Source of the DNA: Onchidella celtica
Lineage: Eukaryota > Mollusca > Gastropoda > Systellommatophora > Onchidiidae
Assembly: GCA_963931925.1 (NCBI GenBank)
Contig: OZ007583.1
Location: forward strand, 11,793,133-11,857,132
Direction of reading: 5' to 3'
DNA: 64,000 bases
How positions within the stretch are numbered: position 1 is the stretch's first letter; the number at the start of each line of letters is the position of its first letter. The notes below the pieces were generated by a model. It was not told the DNA's origin. It searched no databases and saw only the letters and a program-made list of their open reading frames with translations. Of this stretch, positions 15,501-24,264 are shown piece by piece. A program made the position numbers and the translations under genes.

Positions 15501-17939
15501 ATGGGCCTATAGAGAAAATACTGAGTCTTGTTCTTTGCCCAGCTATAGTTTTCTATGTATAATACTATGTTCCTGTAACAGCAGCCTCGGGGTTTAATTT
15601 TAACGAGGTTGGCACAGCAGGCTAATGAAATTTGTATTATCTCAAAATCTGAATTTATTCAGGGTCATCAAAACTCTGATCAGGGATATATCTGATACAG
15701 ATTTGCAGTTTTCTGGACTAAGGCCTATAGTATGTAGTGTAGGACAAGGGGCAAAAATATAGATGGATATGAAAATATTTTTCTCCACATGTTGAGAATG
15801 ACAGACCAGGCCACTTGAGTTTATATAGTCTGTACAGCAGATGCCTATCATAGAGTTTCTCTAGAGTTCAACATGTTCCCAGCTGGCAACCCTATCCAAA
15901 TCCGATGTATGGGATTGACACCAAATTTGCACATAGTAATGATATTGTTCCTACTATATACATGAATCGTCTGGTCACATCAAATTTGCACATAGTAATG
16001 ATATTGTTCCTACATGGATCGACTGATCACATCAAATTTGCACATAGTAATGATATTGTTCCTGCATGATCCATGACTGGTCATATCAAATTTGCACATA
16101 GTAATGATACTATTCCTGCATGGATCCACTGGTTATGATATCATGCCGACATCGATTTGATGTAGTTAACCTGCCCTTATGGTCTTCCTACCAATCCATT
16201 GGAAATCTACATCAGATAGACATAGGGATACTGGCTGGACTGTCCCTTTGTGTCTGTTTTCAATGCTCTGACATCTTCCACTTCTGTGCCAGGTCACGAT
16301 GACCTCCCACATTCTGTCTTTCTGAATTGACAGTGTCTGTTTCTCAGTCAGTTCAGTATTTTAAATCTGTATTTTCTCTGTCCCCTCAATGCCTGCTTTA
16401 CACCACCTGCTATTCCATGCATGTGTTTATATTTCAATAAGCTCGGCATCAGGTGAAAATCAATAGATTTTGAATTACAGCACGGAAAAAAAATCTCAGC
16501 AAATGAAGGAAAAACATTGAAGATAACATGCAAAAACCTGCCTCAAGGCAGATTAAAACTTCTCAACTTACAAATATGATTAAAGGAATGTATTGATTTG
16601 GTGTCGTGTTCCTTAATTTTTTTTTTGGTCTGGATGAAGATTGGATGTGAGAAATTTTATATGATCTTTATTGTGTTTGTTCTTGTTTGCTGGGGGAGAT
16701 TTTCAATTTCATCATGCGACAGAGAGAAAGAAAGAAAGAAAGAAAGAACGCAAAAAATATTTTAACAAAGGAGAAAAGTAAGATTGCGGAATCTTAAGAT
16801 CACATTCTGGAGGTCTGATCCAGCCAATGCCTTACCAGGAAGTCATGTCACATGATTACCTCACTGTCTGCATTGATGGTGGCCATTTTTATGTGGGCAA
16901 AATTAAAAGTTTCTCATTTCAGTGCCGTGATCTCTGAACAAATTGCCCAATGCGCACATTAGGGCCAGCGAAAAGAATGCTTCATTTTATTAAAGAGGTG
17001 TATTTTTATGGTATCCCGCCCACTTTTTCTCTCAGTAAAAAATTGTGTCACAGGCCTCCTCACAGTGTAGAGAGAGGTGCTGTCTTCAGTATTCTTATAG
17101 AGTATGTCTAGTGAATCAGAAGGACTGGACTGACAGTCAAACAGCTAGTCAGATCTCCGTCACTGTTCTGTCTTTTATCTATATGTTGGTCCCTCTTTTC
17201 TCTTATTTCTCATGGGAGTGAACTGCTGTGTGAAGGCAGAGCACTGTAACTGACAGCACGGCCTTTTTCTGCTTTAGAATTGTCTCTATGATCTTGTCTC
17301 ACACACAAAAAATTTTTTTTTCTGTCAAGACGTATCTACTACCAAAATAGTAGTTTCTAGTGTAGGAAACTCAAGTCATAGTAAAAGCATTATTGTATAT
17401 TATGTGGACAAATCTTGTGCATTTTCCTCAGAAATGAAATGTGCACATAGGTCACCTTGCCTTTGCATGGCAGTGAACCTTGTGTGATTGCTAGGGTCAT
17501 GATGTCACCGTGTCATTAAAGATCTTTTATTTGTCCTCATTTTTTATCAAAACCCACAGAAAATCTGTGGGACTGCAGGACTCACAATAAAAAGTTAAGT
17601 GGTTGTTTTTTTATAAAAGATTTTTTGCATTTTTAAAAATTTTATTTCGGTTGTAGAATTTTTTCTGTTTTCAGTTTTGCCTGAAGAAGGGCCTGTTAGA
17701 TGACAAGCTTGTGTTGTTGACTTTCCTTGTCATTTCTGACTCAGTATAATATTTTTTTATTTTTTTTTTACAAGGGGCTTTATAATGTAAATGCTTTTCT
17801 CTTTCTTTGCCAGACTTAAAAGTCATTAACGATAGTGAGGAATTGTAATTTCGTATGTTGTTGTCGCCACAGATTCAAGAACATTCCGTCAAAGATCGAC
17901 TCACACCAGAGACCAGATATCATGGCAAGTGTGAAGTGA
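548..17939 (+). CDS. C7orf57: C7orf57-like (DUF5524) protein, 8 exons, complete
   Basis: Eight exons (548-578, 2859-3047, 3783-3912, 5478-5663, 7402-7530, 9830-10000, 14619-14705, 17873-17939) join with matching phases (1,1,2,2,2,2,2) into 990 nt, or 329 residues plus stop. All junctions are GT/AG. Seen: a short N-terminus leading to GWFYH (residues 11-15), NIPGL (34-38), KETDSDYIRLAKMGGRK (57-73), NDWFY (96-100), LPEYMVH (123-129) and LLAGDYEKEWY (235-245), then a basic and acidic C-terminus. Known: vertebrate C7orf57 (about 295 residues, DUF5524) has the same ordered motifs as I remember them: W-Y/F-YH, IPGL, KETDSEY-LAK-GGR, PDYMV, and a ...GYKDEW-type motif. No signal peptide or membrane segment is visible, so an intracellular protein is likely. 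Its function is not established and I infer none. A BLAST or HMM comparison would settle the family. Confidence 0.82.
579..2858 (+). other. Intron 1 of the C7orf57-like gene
   Basis: This is 2.3 kb between the tiny first exon and exon 2. It contains only short reading frames with no recognisable similarity. No repeat copy was recognised by eye. Confidence 0.6.
2859..3047 (+). CDS. C7orf57: C7orf57-like exon 2
   Basis: Acceptor ATCACTTCAG and donor GTGAGT flank it. It encodes the most family-like part: WFYH, IPGL and KETDSDYIRLAKMGGRK. It begins with two bases of a split Gly codon and ends in phase 1. Confidence 0.85.
3136..3332 (-). repeat. Dispersed repeat with GATATTGTTCCT unit, copy 1
   Basis: Read on the - strand, this segment runs through a CCGACGTGTGGGATT-like start, one GATATTGTTCCTGCGCAG unit, a GCCAACATCAGTTTGATGT-like block and a TGATGTAGGGCTGCTGGC-like end. 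The same blocks in the same order occur at 15879-16247, 22935-23150 and, less completely, 44205-44340. This copy has a single unit of the internal minisatellite. Confidence 0.6.
3728..3753. repeat. (TTA)n microsatellite
   Basis: This is an uninterrupted run of about nine TTA units in intron 2 of the C7orf57-like gene, just upstream of exon 3. Confidence 0.9.
3783..3912 (+). CDS. C7orf57: C7orf57-like exon 3
   Basis: Acceptor TTTTTCTCAG and donor GTGAGT flank it. It encodes DLLSFNPDKYRKK, the NDWFY motif and a Glu/Lys-rich tail. It ends in phase 2. Confidence 0.85.
3913..5477 (+). other. Intron 3 of the C7orf57-like gene
   Basis: This is 1.6 kb between exons 3 and 4. The short reading frames inside (for example 4276-4620) have no coding-like similarity that I recognise, and nothing else stands out. 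Confidence 0.5.
5478..5663 (+). CDS. C7orf57: C7orf57-like exon 4
   Basis: Acceptor CCTCCACAG and donor GTGAGA flank it. It encodes EWEFLLPEYMVHKNY and a Pro/Thr/Lys-rich segment ending IPEVRRPG. The PEYMVH motif corresponds to PDYMV in the vertebrate protein. Confidence 0.85.
5811..5830. mobile_element. hAT-type terminal sequence fragment
   Basis: CAGTGGTTCTCAACCATTTT is a typical end of hAT-superfamily elements. I did not find the matching opposite end, so this is an old truncated copy in intron 4 of the C7orf57-like gene. Confidence 0.4.
6188..6280. repeat. Imperfect inverted repeat around TACCTAGAGGC
   Basis: The left arm (6188-6210) and right arm (6257-6280) are near reverse complements around a loop of about 46 bases. 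This is probably a small foldback or MITE remnant in intron 4. Confidence 0.45.
7190..7364. mobile_element. Small hAT-like MITE (AGTGGWGGATCTA ends), copy 1
   Basis: The ends TAGTGGTGGATCTATA and (reverse complement) CAGTGGAGGATCTACT form imperfect inverted repeats. The interior (CCTGAAGCTTGAACTGTCATG ... GGCCCCTCTGGGATTA) recurs at 23919-24107. Flanking bases are only weakly duplicated, so this copy is old. It lies in intron 4 just before exon 5. Confidence 0.55.
7402..7530 (+). CDS. C7orf57: C7orf57-like exon 5
   Basis: Acceptor TATTGTTTCAG and donor GTAAGT flank it. It encodes a Pro/Lys/Glu-rich linker (YGVRNEKPPP ... RRKTKNLMTM), probably disordered. It starts and ends in phase 2. Confidence 0.8.
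7690..7885 (-). mobile_element. SINE 3' portion, truncated copy
   Basis: On the - strand the segment resembles the body and A/T-rich tail of the SINE at 40860-41150, with blocks like GTTAAAGATACC...GGAARTC...AAGAGCA and then GGCCGG. The tRNA-like head is missing. It sits in intron 5. Confidence 0.5.
7886..9829 (+). other. Rest of intron 5 of the C7orf57-like gene
   Basis: This is noncoding sequence before exon 6. A patch at about 8996-9058 has several degenerate TTAGGG-like words but no array. The 114-codon reading frame at 8341-8685 resembles nothing I recognise. Confidence 0.4.
9830..10000 (+). CDS. C7orf57: C7orf57-like exon 6
   Basis: Acceptor CCTACAACAG and donor GTTAGT flank it. It encodes RKLLAGDYEKEWYTKLAE, which matches the short conserved C-terminal motif of the family, followed by a Gly/Ser linker. 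Confidence 0.83.
10001..12900 (+). other. 5' part of intron 6 of the C7orf57-like gene
   Basis: I see no gene here. Around 11725-11770 the phrase ATTATCCCGTGGAGGAAATT resembles a block at about 40745-40785 and may be an old LINE 3' tail. The rest is unremarkable AT-rich DNA. Confidence 0.35.
12953..13770 (-). pseudogene. Broken zinc-finger coding fragment, RAG1-like N-terminal pattern
   Basis: On the - strand the reading frame runs from about 13680 through TFVEDIRMLYGVDVIKDSE. It then meets an in-frame TGA (about 13524) and resumes with KRCQTQMTNF ... LWCHFDDNKAISECSVCQRY and a basic RRKDKGKR patch. Near 13255 the sense frame shifts into a Ser/Pro-rich tail (HQAPATDSAFSSADIS...) ending at 12953. 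A Cys pair, a Trp/His block and a second C-x2-C followed by basic residues recall the N-terminal zinc-binding region of invertebrate RAG1-like and related transposon proteins. That likeness is from memory and weak. The stop and the frameshift indicate a dead copy, antisense inside intron 6. Confidence 0.35.
14619..14705 (+). CDS. C7orf57: C7orf57-like exon 7
   Basis: Acceptor TCTCACTGCAG and donor GTAAGA flank it. It encodes a basic then acidic stretch, NRRTDTQANSGLRRRM and EEEEKEMF. Phase 2 at both ends agrees with its neighbours. Confidence 0.75.
14706..15870 (+). other. Start of intron 7 of the C7orf57-like gene
   Basis: This is noncoding sequence with no recognised repeat. Short reading frames (for example 15258-15512) show no recognisable similarity. 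Confidence 0.4.
15879..16247 (+). repeat. Dispersed repeat with internal minisatellite, copy 2 (4 units)
   Basis: A start block (CTGGCAACCCTATCC...CCGATGTATGGGATT) is followed by four tandem units of 52-59 bp beginning near 15922, 15981, 16033 and 16087. Each unit carries CAAATTTGCACATAGTAATG and a GATATTGTTCCT-type motif. A GCCGACATCGATTTGATGTAG block and a CATAGGGATACTGGCTGG-like end follow. The order matches the copies at 3136-3332 (- strand) and 22935-23150. Elements with conserved flanks around a variable minisatellite core are known in molluscs as pearl-type or Helentron-related elements. That assignment is inference. Confidence 0.6.
16722..16747. repeat. (GAAA)n microsatellite
   Basis: This is a short run of GAAA units inside intron 7. 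Confidence 0.8.
17873..17939 (+). CDS. C7orf57: C7orf57-like exon 8 (stop)
   Basis: Acceptor GTTGTCGCCACAG flanks it. Twenty-two further residues (RFKNIPSKIDSHQRPDIMAS...) lead to TGA at 17937-17939. The total length becomes an exact multiple of three, which supports the whole exon chain. Confidence 0.78.
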
Positions 17940-18239
17940 AGATCCAACTTTGTGCAAGCTGAAGCCCTCAATTCTACTCACATTCCTGAGGGACTTTTTG
18001 CATCATGATGATCATCTTGCATTTTCAAAACAAATGTTTTAGGCTGTTGCTAGAGGACTCCAGTATTTTTACATTATAAACTGTAGATGTATGTTGAACA
18101 CAAGTCAGTATTTTCTCTGTCCAGCTTTGTAATAAGACTGGGGTCCCCTAGCAACAGACTTTTTAATATGTTAAGCATTGTAATTTTTGTTCACTGTTAC
18201 ATGAATTGAGAGATCTGGCCTTCTGCACAAAACTGTATA

Positions 18240-18400
18240 ATAATTATTTGCAATGTCACAATCCCAGTGCCGTCACAATTGCCCAGAGGCCAGGAGTTTT
18301 GGGGCTCCCACGCTTGGAAATTTACGTTGGTTTTTGAAACGGGGAAGAAAGGAATGGGCCACAGCCCTATCGTTTTTGCCCAGGGACCCATATTGATGTG
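18240..18400 (-). repeat. Dispersed repeat with GGGCAAA/CCCGTTTC blocks, copy 1
   Basis: Read on the - strand: TCCCTGGGCAAA, then TTCCCCGTTTCAAAAACCA, then GTAAATTT. The same blocks occur in the same order at 33655-33830 on the + strand, and the GCCCAGAGGCCC block recurs at about 36230. The family is not assigned. Confidence 0.5.
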
Positions 18401-18432
18401 AAGACGGCCAAACTAATATTCACATTTTCATA

Positions 18433-18438
18433 AATAAA
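18433..18438 (+). terminator. Candidate poly(A) signal AATAAA
   Basis: This is the first canonical AATAAA after the C7orf57-like stop codon, 494 bases downstream. A second one lies at 18744-18749. Which is used, if either, cannot be told from the sequence. Confidence 0.35.
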
Positions 18439-18768
18439 TTCCCAAAAACCTTGAAATGTTCGGGATCAGTGGGAGTCAGAGCTTGAAAGAAATGAAAAAA
18501 AAGAAAAGATGAAAAAAAAAACCACACAAAGAGAGGGAGCCAAGAGTTAAGACCTGGAGCTTTTGCTATGCACAAGCAATTTCTCCATTATGATGGAAAA
18601 TCTAGTGCCAGCTCAAAATGCACTACAAAAGAAAAGTAAAGGAAAAAAAAAAGAAAGGCAACTTTGGTACCAACAGGGCTGGATTTAGTCATGGTGAAGC
18701 TTTTACTAGTCTTATCAAAGACTCAAGGTGCTATATGAACTGAAATAAAAGCAGGATTGACCCTAAGA

Positions 18769-18785
18769 AGCCCCCCCCCCCCCCC
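18769..18785. repeat. Poly(C) tract
   Basis: This is a homopolymer run of about 17 C, followed by an A-rich run. Similar C or G runs of 10-16 bases occur near 21393, 21424, 23271, 40847, 45310, 58589, 63381 and 63731. Confidence 0.9.
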
Positions 18786-18869
18786 ACCCCATTAAAAAAA
18801 AAAAACATGAAATATATGACCAGCCATTTCAATGTAAATACATGTACGTAATTCTGATATTGAAAATAT

Positions 18870-19151
18870 TCATCATCATCATCATTGCCTTTCTCACCCT
18901 GGATCAGGGTATAGGCCACCAACAAACACTTTCCATCCCTCTCTATCATGGGCCAGCCTCTTTACATTATTCCAAGTCTTTCCGCTTCGTTGCACATCAT
19001 TTTCTCTGGCTCTTCTCCACGTTCCGCGCGGCCTTCCTCTTGATCTCTTGCCCTGGGGATTCCAATCCAATACCTTCTTCGTGATGCTGTTTCCTGGCCT
19101 CCTGAGAGTGTGGCCGATCCATCTCCATCGCCTCCTACCAATTTCCTCTCT
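18870..19151 (-). mobile_element. LINE 3' end (reverse transcriptase C-terminus) with microsatellite tail
   Basis: On the - strand about 85 codons ending in TGA (18894-18896) read RRRWRWIGHTLRRP, KVLDWNPQGKRSRGRPRGTW, GKTWNNVKRLAHDREGW and LYPDPG. This is the familiar C-terminal tail of endonuclease/reverse-transcriptase LINEs: a W-IGH-LRR motif, then WNPQGKR-RGRP-TWRR, then a DR--W motif. A (GATGAT)n tail follows at 18871-18886. The rest of the element is absent, so this is a typical 5'-truncated copy. Confidence 0.75.
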
Positions 19152-19804
19152 GACTGGGCTCTGTCTCGTTCTTTTCCATACAATTTCATTGAAAATATTG
19201 CATAAATAATAAAAGAACAGAAGTAGCTATGTTGTTCAACATACCCTGGGCCAATTTACAATTAAAATATTAATTAAAAAAAAACAACAACAATTGTTAG
19301 ACATTTCTGAATTTGAAGAGACCCTCAACATTTGACATGTTCAACTTGTGTTCTAAATCCAGCCCTGACAACCAGTCCTGAAACTGACTGGGACTTTTGA
19401 AAGCTTGTTTATTGTAATAATATCGTGGGGTATTTGCCATATTGTTGTATGTGACATTTTGCGATCCTATTTTCTCGAAAAGACAAAAATGCACATACAA
19501 CAATATGGAAAATACCTGACGATAAAGGAGAAATAAACAGAGAACTGAACTTGTATCAGTCTTCCTGTGCACCAAGCAAATTCTTTTGAGATGAAGAGTT
19601 TTTATAAAATTTTACAATTTGTACAGCATTGCAATAAATAGTTCCAGTATTGTTCACAAATCTGTTTGTTGGTTCCAGTGTTTTCTGCTGGGTCATGGTC
19701 GACTGTGAAATTTGACTGAAATTGTTGTGGTTTACTGCAGTAGGCTTACATGATGGAATGGTCATTGCTCACTGAAGCAGATGCATGAGAGCGTAGGTGT
19801 ACAC

Positions 19805-19890
19805 CAGGCATGGGCAACCCTTGATGTAGCAAGGGCCAGACCTGAACAAATGCGAAGAATGCAGAGGGCTGGATGCTCTCACCTGGTATT
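19805..19890. mobile_element. hAT-type end fragment (CAGGCATGGGCAAC)
   Basis: CAGGCATGGGCAACC followed by AAGGGCCAGA is a common hAT terminal phrase (TGGGCAA... GGGCCAGA). The other end was not found, so this is an old fragment. Confidence 0.35.
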
Positions 19891-20015
19891 CAAGTCTTTC
19901 TATGAATGTCATGTTTTTATTTGGGTGTTCATTTGAGAAAAAAAGAAAAGGTTTTCTGTTTGATTTGGTGTTGAGGTGGTGCGAGTGTGTGTTATATTTT
20001 TTTCTATGGCTGAAG

Positions 20016-20356
20016 CACAGACTAATAAATTAACCAGACTGGATGATCCCATTGTGTGACGTCACAAAACAGCGAAAGGTCATGAACCATCCGCCACATT
20101 AGGATTACGCTAACGACCGACGCTTCAGCATAGCTACAATTTGGAATGACACCATTTTGACGCGCCTACTGAACGTGGAAGTTTGGTTGCGCACCAAGAA
20201 ATTAATAAAAAGAAATTTCTACTGCAGATAGAACTAGAATCGGAATTTCCCGAGCGGCGGCCATGTTGATTATACAACCGCAGCTCGGGAAATTCCGTAA
20301 AAAAACGACACAGCCCGAAGCTCGTGTTTCCAGTCTGGTCAATTTATTAGTCTGTG
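20016..20356 (+). mobile_element. MITE with CACAGACTAATAAATT inverted ends, copy 1
   Basis: The ends are perfect or near-perfect inverted repeats of about 28 bp beginning CACAGACTAATAAATTRACC. They are flanked by a perfect 8-bp duplication GGCTGAAG (20008-20015 and 20357-20364). An internal stem pairs 20241-20255 with 20283-20297 (CGGAATTTCCCGAGC). A TGACGTCA motif is at 20057-20064. A second copy in the opposite orientation is at 32833-33197 with its own 8-bp duplication. There is no coding capacity. The 8-bp duplication points to the hAT or P superfamily. Confidence 0.85.
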
Positions 20357-20610
20357 GGCTGAAGTGTGTTGAGTAATTTTCAATCAGCCTGAGTGGAAGG
20401 CGGGTGGGGGGGGGGTGGGGGGTGGAGGTGAAGGTTGGCTGCTGTAGGTTGGCCAATTCTGATGTACACACTTTGCCACGCTCCCCCTCCCCTCCCGAGT
20501 CTGCGAATCTGTATTCTTTCTCTTCTCTTACTACCTCTTCATTATTCTCCCACATTGTTATTTATCCCGAACACCCTCACATCTCCCTTTACCCCCACCT
20601 CTTCATCACC

Positions 20611-20813
20611 CTAAGGGTAACCACAGAAAGGCCACCGAATTCTGTCACCGAGCCACTAGGCGCTTTAGGTGAGAAGAATTGCACTATATAAACGGACCGA
20701 ATCTAGGTGGGCTCTGTGTGCAGCTGTTGAAATTATATAATGCAATTCTTCTCACCTAAAGCGCCTAGTGGCTCGGTGACAGAATTCGGTGGCCTCTATG
20801 TTTGTACCCTTAG
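20611..20813. repeat. Foldback element, 73-bp arms
   Basis: The left arm 20611-20683 and right arm 20741-20813 are reverse complements with five mismatches, all in the outer 23 bp. The inner 54 bp are perfect. The loop is 57 bp and begins CTATATAAACGG. This looks like a young foldback MITE. No clear target duplication was seen. Confidence 0.8.
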
Positions 20814-20894
20814 GCAAATACAGAAACACTGACGCCAATGCGATATAAAATTGATGGTACAGACAGTTACGTCAAAATTACAATGAGAAAATAT

Positions 20895-21150
20895 CAAATT
20901 AAATCAAAATAGTCACAATAAACACAGACGCAATAAAAGATCAAAATAACCACTATAAACACAAGACGTGACCAAAATTCAAAATTAGCACTATAAACAC
21001 AAGACGTAATCAAAATAAACTCCAGAAACACAAGACGTAATCAAAGTAACACCATAAACACAAGACGTAATCAAAAGTAACACCATAAACACAAGACGTA
21101 ATCAAAATAAACACCATAAACACAAGACATAATTTAAAAGAAAAAAATCA
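20895..21150. repeat. Minisatellite, about 30-bp unit (CATAAACACAAGACGTAATC)
   Basis: About eight tandem, slightly variable copies of a 28-35 bp unit carry CAYAAACACAAGACGTAATC and AAAATAACAC. The array lies directly after the foldback element. Confidence 0.85.
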
Positions 21151-21645
21151 CTATAAACCAAAGAGAATCATAAAAAAAGTAAAAATGGCCTCTATAAACA
21201 TGAGACAACCTGACGTAACAGTGATAGAAATTCCTGGGCGACTGTAGGAGTTCTCTCGAGTGTTTGGTGGCATCTGCCTGGTAGGATCTCCCTCTTTCCC
21301 ATTCCTTCTGTTATAATTTGTCTTTCGTCTTGCTTTTTCCTAGCACAACGCGACTCTTATCATATCGGCGTGCTTTCTCCAAATTCAGACTCTCTCCCCC
21401 CCCCCCCCACATACACACACATGCCCCCCCCCCCCCATAGTACACTTTCCCCTCCTGCACTCTTATTCCAATTTGAACTCTTTCCCCATTTGAATTAATT
21501 AGGCAAGTCTGACTGACCTGATGAATATATACTACAGGTAATTCTTTGGGCCACCAGAATGTCTGTCAGTCAGCGAAAGAGTCATCCATAAGGTTTTTAT
21601 TTCCTTGTTCCTGCTATGCAATGACAAAACAGCGCCTAAGATGTT

Positions 21646-21983
21646 CAGGGCCGGATTACGATTTTGGAGGCCTCTGGGTTACTGAACTGATACTGTGAGG
21701 CCTCGACTCCAGTAATGCTTAATGAAAGCATATTTTCATGATAATTTTCGGAATCTTGAAATCAATTTATTCATCTTCTACAACATAATGTCATATAAAA
21801 AATATAAAACCTACCAACATTGTCATAAAAATAATTCTATTTGTTTTAAGGAGAACGACCAGCAATAAAATTTTAAATAAGGTATTGATACTTATAATCT
21901 CATTAATTAATCTCTGGAGGCCCTAACCTGGCGGAGGCCCTCAGGGCTGCAGCCCATAAAGCCCACGCCTCAATAAGGCACTA
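21646..21983. mobile_element. hAT-like MITE (CAGGGCCGGAT), intact target duplication
   Basis: It begins CAGGGCCGGATTACG and ends ATAAGGCACTA. It is flanked by a perfect 8-bp duplication AAGATGTT (21638-21645 and 21984-21991). The CAGGGCCGGAT end with an 8-bp duplication is typical of hAT elements. A relative lies at 56171-56505. No coding sequence is present. Confidence 0.75.
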
Positions 21984-21991
21984 AAGATGTT

Positions 21992-22930
21992 GAACTAACT
22001 ATCATCAGGCCCGTACATTTTATTTTGGTCATTACACCGTATTTTCCAATTGTTGTAAAATGGCCAAGCAAAATTTTAAAAACACAAAAACAATAACCAA
22101 CGAAAAGTCCTAAAATAGTGGATATGCATAAAGAAAACTATAGAGTCTAGTTCAATTGTGAACTTTATGGCAAATCTATTTCACTTGTCAGCGCTTGTTA
22201 AAAGAGCAAATTTTAAAAACCAAGGAAAAGCTGAAGGGTCTCAGTTGGATACGGCACAAGGTTAAAATATAACATTAGGTATTCTAAGTATTCCATTCCA
22301 TTCTTAACCTTGTTTATTCTGGCAAATTCTTTCTGAAATTGTGTCAGTTTTGTCGTTGTTGTAGTTTTTTAGCCTCTGAAGGTTTGTTTGAGTATTTTTT
22401 TTCATTAATTTTTTTTATTTTCATTCTTTTAGAATTCATGGCACGTTTTTCATATTGTTGAATTTTTTAATATTGAAGTTTTCGAATGCATTTTTGGCCA
22501 CATTTTAACACTATTTATTAAATCCTAATTCCATTGATGCAAGAGTCAGCCAATCAGCATTGGCAAACATCAAAACATTACATTTTCTGTCTGCATTCGT
22601 CATAAACACACACAGTCTCCAAAGTTGTGACAAAATTAAAAGTTTTATTCAGACAATGTAGAATGTAAATATACAAGCACAGAAATTGGTAAAATGCCTG
22701 GACATCAAAGATAATTATGATTTTCATTCATGGTGGACAAAATACTTTTTTTCAGACCATTGATTTGAATTCTGAAGAATCTGTCAGAGAGTGATTGAGT
22801 TTACGTTACACAATATATTTGAAAGATGAATGTGCTTTTGTGAGGGTAGGCCCATATATGAATGACAGAAATATGAAAAGGTCTGAACTATAAAGATGGA
22901 AATATTCCTTCAGGAACAGTTCTGAAATTA
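21992..22930. other. Intergenic, nothing recognised
   Basis: AT-rich sequence without open reading frames, repeats or RNA genes that I can recognise. Confidence 0.4.
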
Positions 22931-22934
22931 TTCT

Positions 22935-23150
22935 AGTCAGCGACCCAATGGAAATCCAGTGCTTATGACTGACGACCACGTTTTGTTCATAGTGCCGTTC
23001 CTACGCAGATAGGTTGATTACAACATCGCTCCGACGTCGGTTTGATGTCGGGAATCTACTTCTATGGTAATCCTACTAACCCAACGAAAATATTATACAA
23101 ATCTATGTTGGAATGACGTAGGGATGTTGGCAAGGATGCTGTCCCGAGTA
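22935..23150 (+). repeat. Dispersed repeat, copy 3
   Basis: It carries the block order of the 15879-16247 element: a CAATGGAAATCC-like start, one GTTCATAGTGCCGTTCCTACGC unit, CGACGTCGGTTTGATGTCGG, and GAATGACGTAGGGATGTTGGC. It has one minisatellite unit. Confidence 0.6.
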
Positions 23151-23334
23151 CTGGTTTGTTGACGTCACAGAATTAAGTCTTGCTGAACGATTGGGCAACC
23201 GAATATTCCACAAATCCTCATTTTGAACACTCTTAACATGGCGTCGATTGGTGTCAATATTGGGGGAAGCGGGGGGGGGGGGGGTGATCGCGTGCAAACA
23301 TCACATTTAACATCATAAAACTGAGTTTCCTTGT

Positions 23335-23440
23335 GTAGGGAAACGGCAAAAATCCATCAAGTAGTAAAAATACAGTGTTCCCATGTGTGCGGTACAGAAA
23401 CGGCGTTTCCATACACATGAAAATCCAACTTAAGTTTGGT
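23335..23440. repeat. Repeat with GAAACGGCAAAAATCCATC, copy 1
   Basis: The phrase AAACGGCAAAAATCCATCAAGTAGT and a following TTCCATRYRTG block recur within the foldback at 24715-24990. This is part of the same repeat family. Confidence 0.5.
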
Positions 23441-23918
23441 GGCGACAGTACAACAAATCAACAGTGCTACTGCGTAACAGTGCAATGCCTTGGTATAATA
23501 CAAAGTAGTAATAAGTAGTGTGCATGTACATCCGCGCCTTCATTGAAATCGCAGTTCGTGCGTCTAACGCACGGCTATTTTTATTCTATTAGAATTTCAG
23601 GACCTTGCCCAGAGTAGGCGTAATCTCTCGCTGGCCGTGGGAGGAAGGAAAATAATGGATGTTATGAAACAAATGTCTCGATTACAACTTAGCGCTCCTT
23701 AGCGTTGCTACAAGATGCCTTGCTGCTTGCACTCCAAACAGCCAGAAATCGATGGGCGGACGGCAGGGGCGATTACCAGGCCGACCTGTTTGTTTTCTTC
23801 GTTCCTTCCTTCCTTCTCTTGTGTGTATATGTGTGTGCGTCTGTGTGTGTGCAGAAGTACTGCAGGGGATGATTGAAAACATTCCCCCTCATTACTTGTC
23901 CCTGCGAAAGAGTAGGGG

Positions 23919-24107
23919 AGCGGTAGCGTAGGGCCTACGAACATTTTTGGTATCCTGAAGCTGGAACTGTTATGGGGCCTTTTCGCACCCAGCAACAGTA
24001 TGGTAATATCCAAAGTTCACTTATTAAAACCAGTTTCTCCACGGCCCCTCTGGGATTAATGGTCCTGAAGCTAAAGCCTCATTAGTTTCATAGTAAATGC
24101 GCCGCTG
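23919..24107. mobile_element. Small hAT-like MITE, copy 2
   Basis: The interior matches the 7190-7364 copy (CCTGAAGCTGGAACTGTTATG ... GGCCCCTCTGGGATTAA). The ends AGCGGTAGCG and CAGCGGCGCAT are weak inverted repeats. A 7-bp GTAGGGG duplication flanks the copy (23912-23918 and 24107-24113). Confidence 0.55.
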
Positions 24108-24264
24108 TAGGGGGAGGAAGGAAGGACACGATATAAATGACATAATGAGTTTTCAAACACAGAGAAACTCTCCGCAGAATTGTTATGTCTTGTAAATGAT
24201 GTCCACTCCCCTCTCTTTCCAGTGCACAGAAAAACGGAGGCGTCACCGCTAGGGAGGTATCATT

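Noticed and set aside
20895..21150. CRISPR-like regularly spaced repeats
   Set aside because: Units are contiguous without unique spacers, in a eukaryotic context. It is a minisatellite, as are 38760-39255 and 60910-61060.
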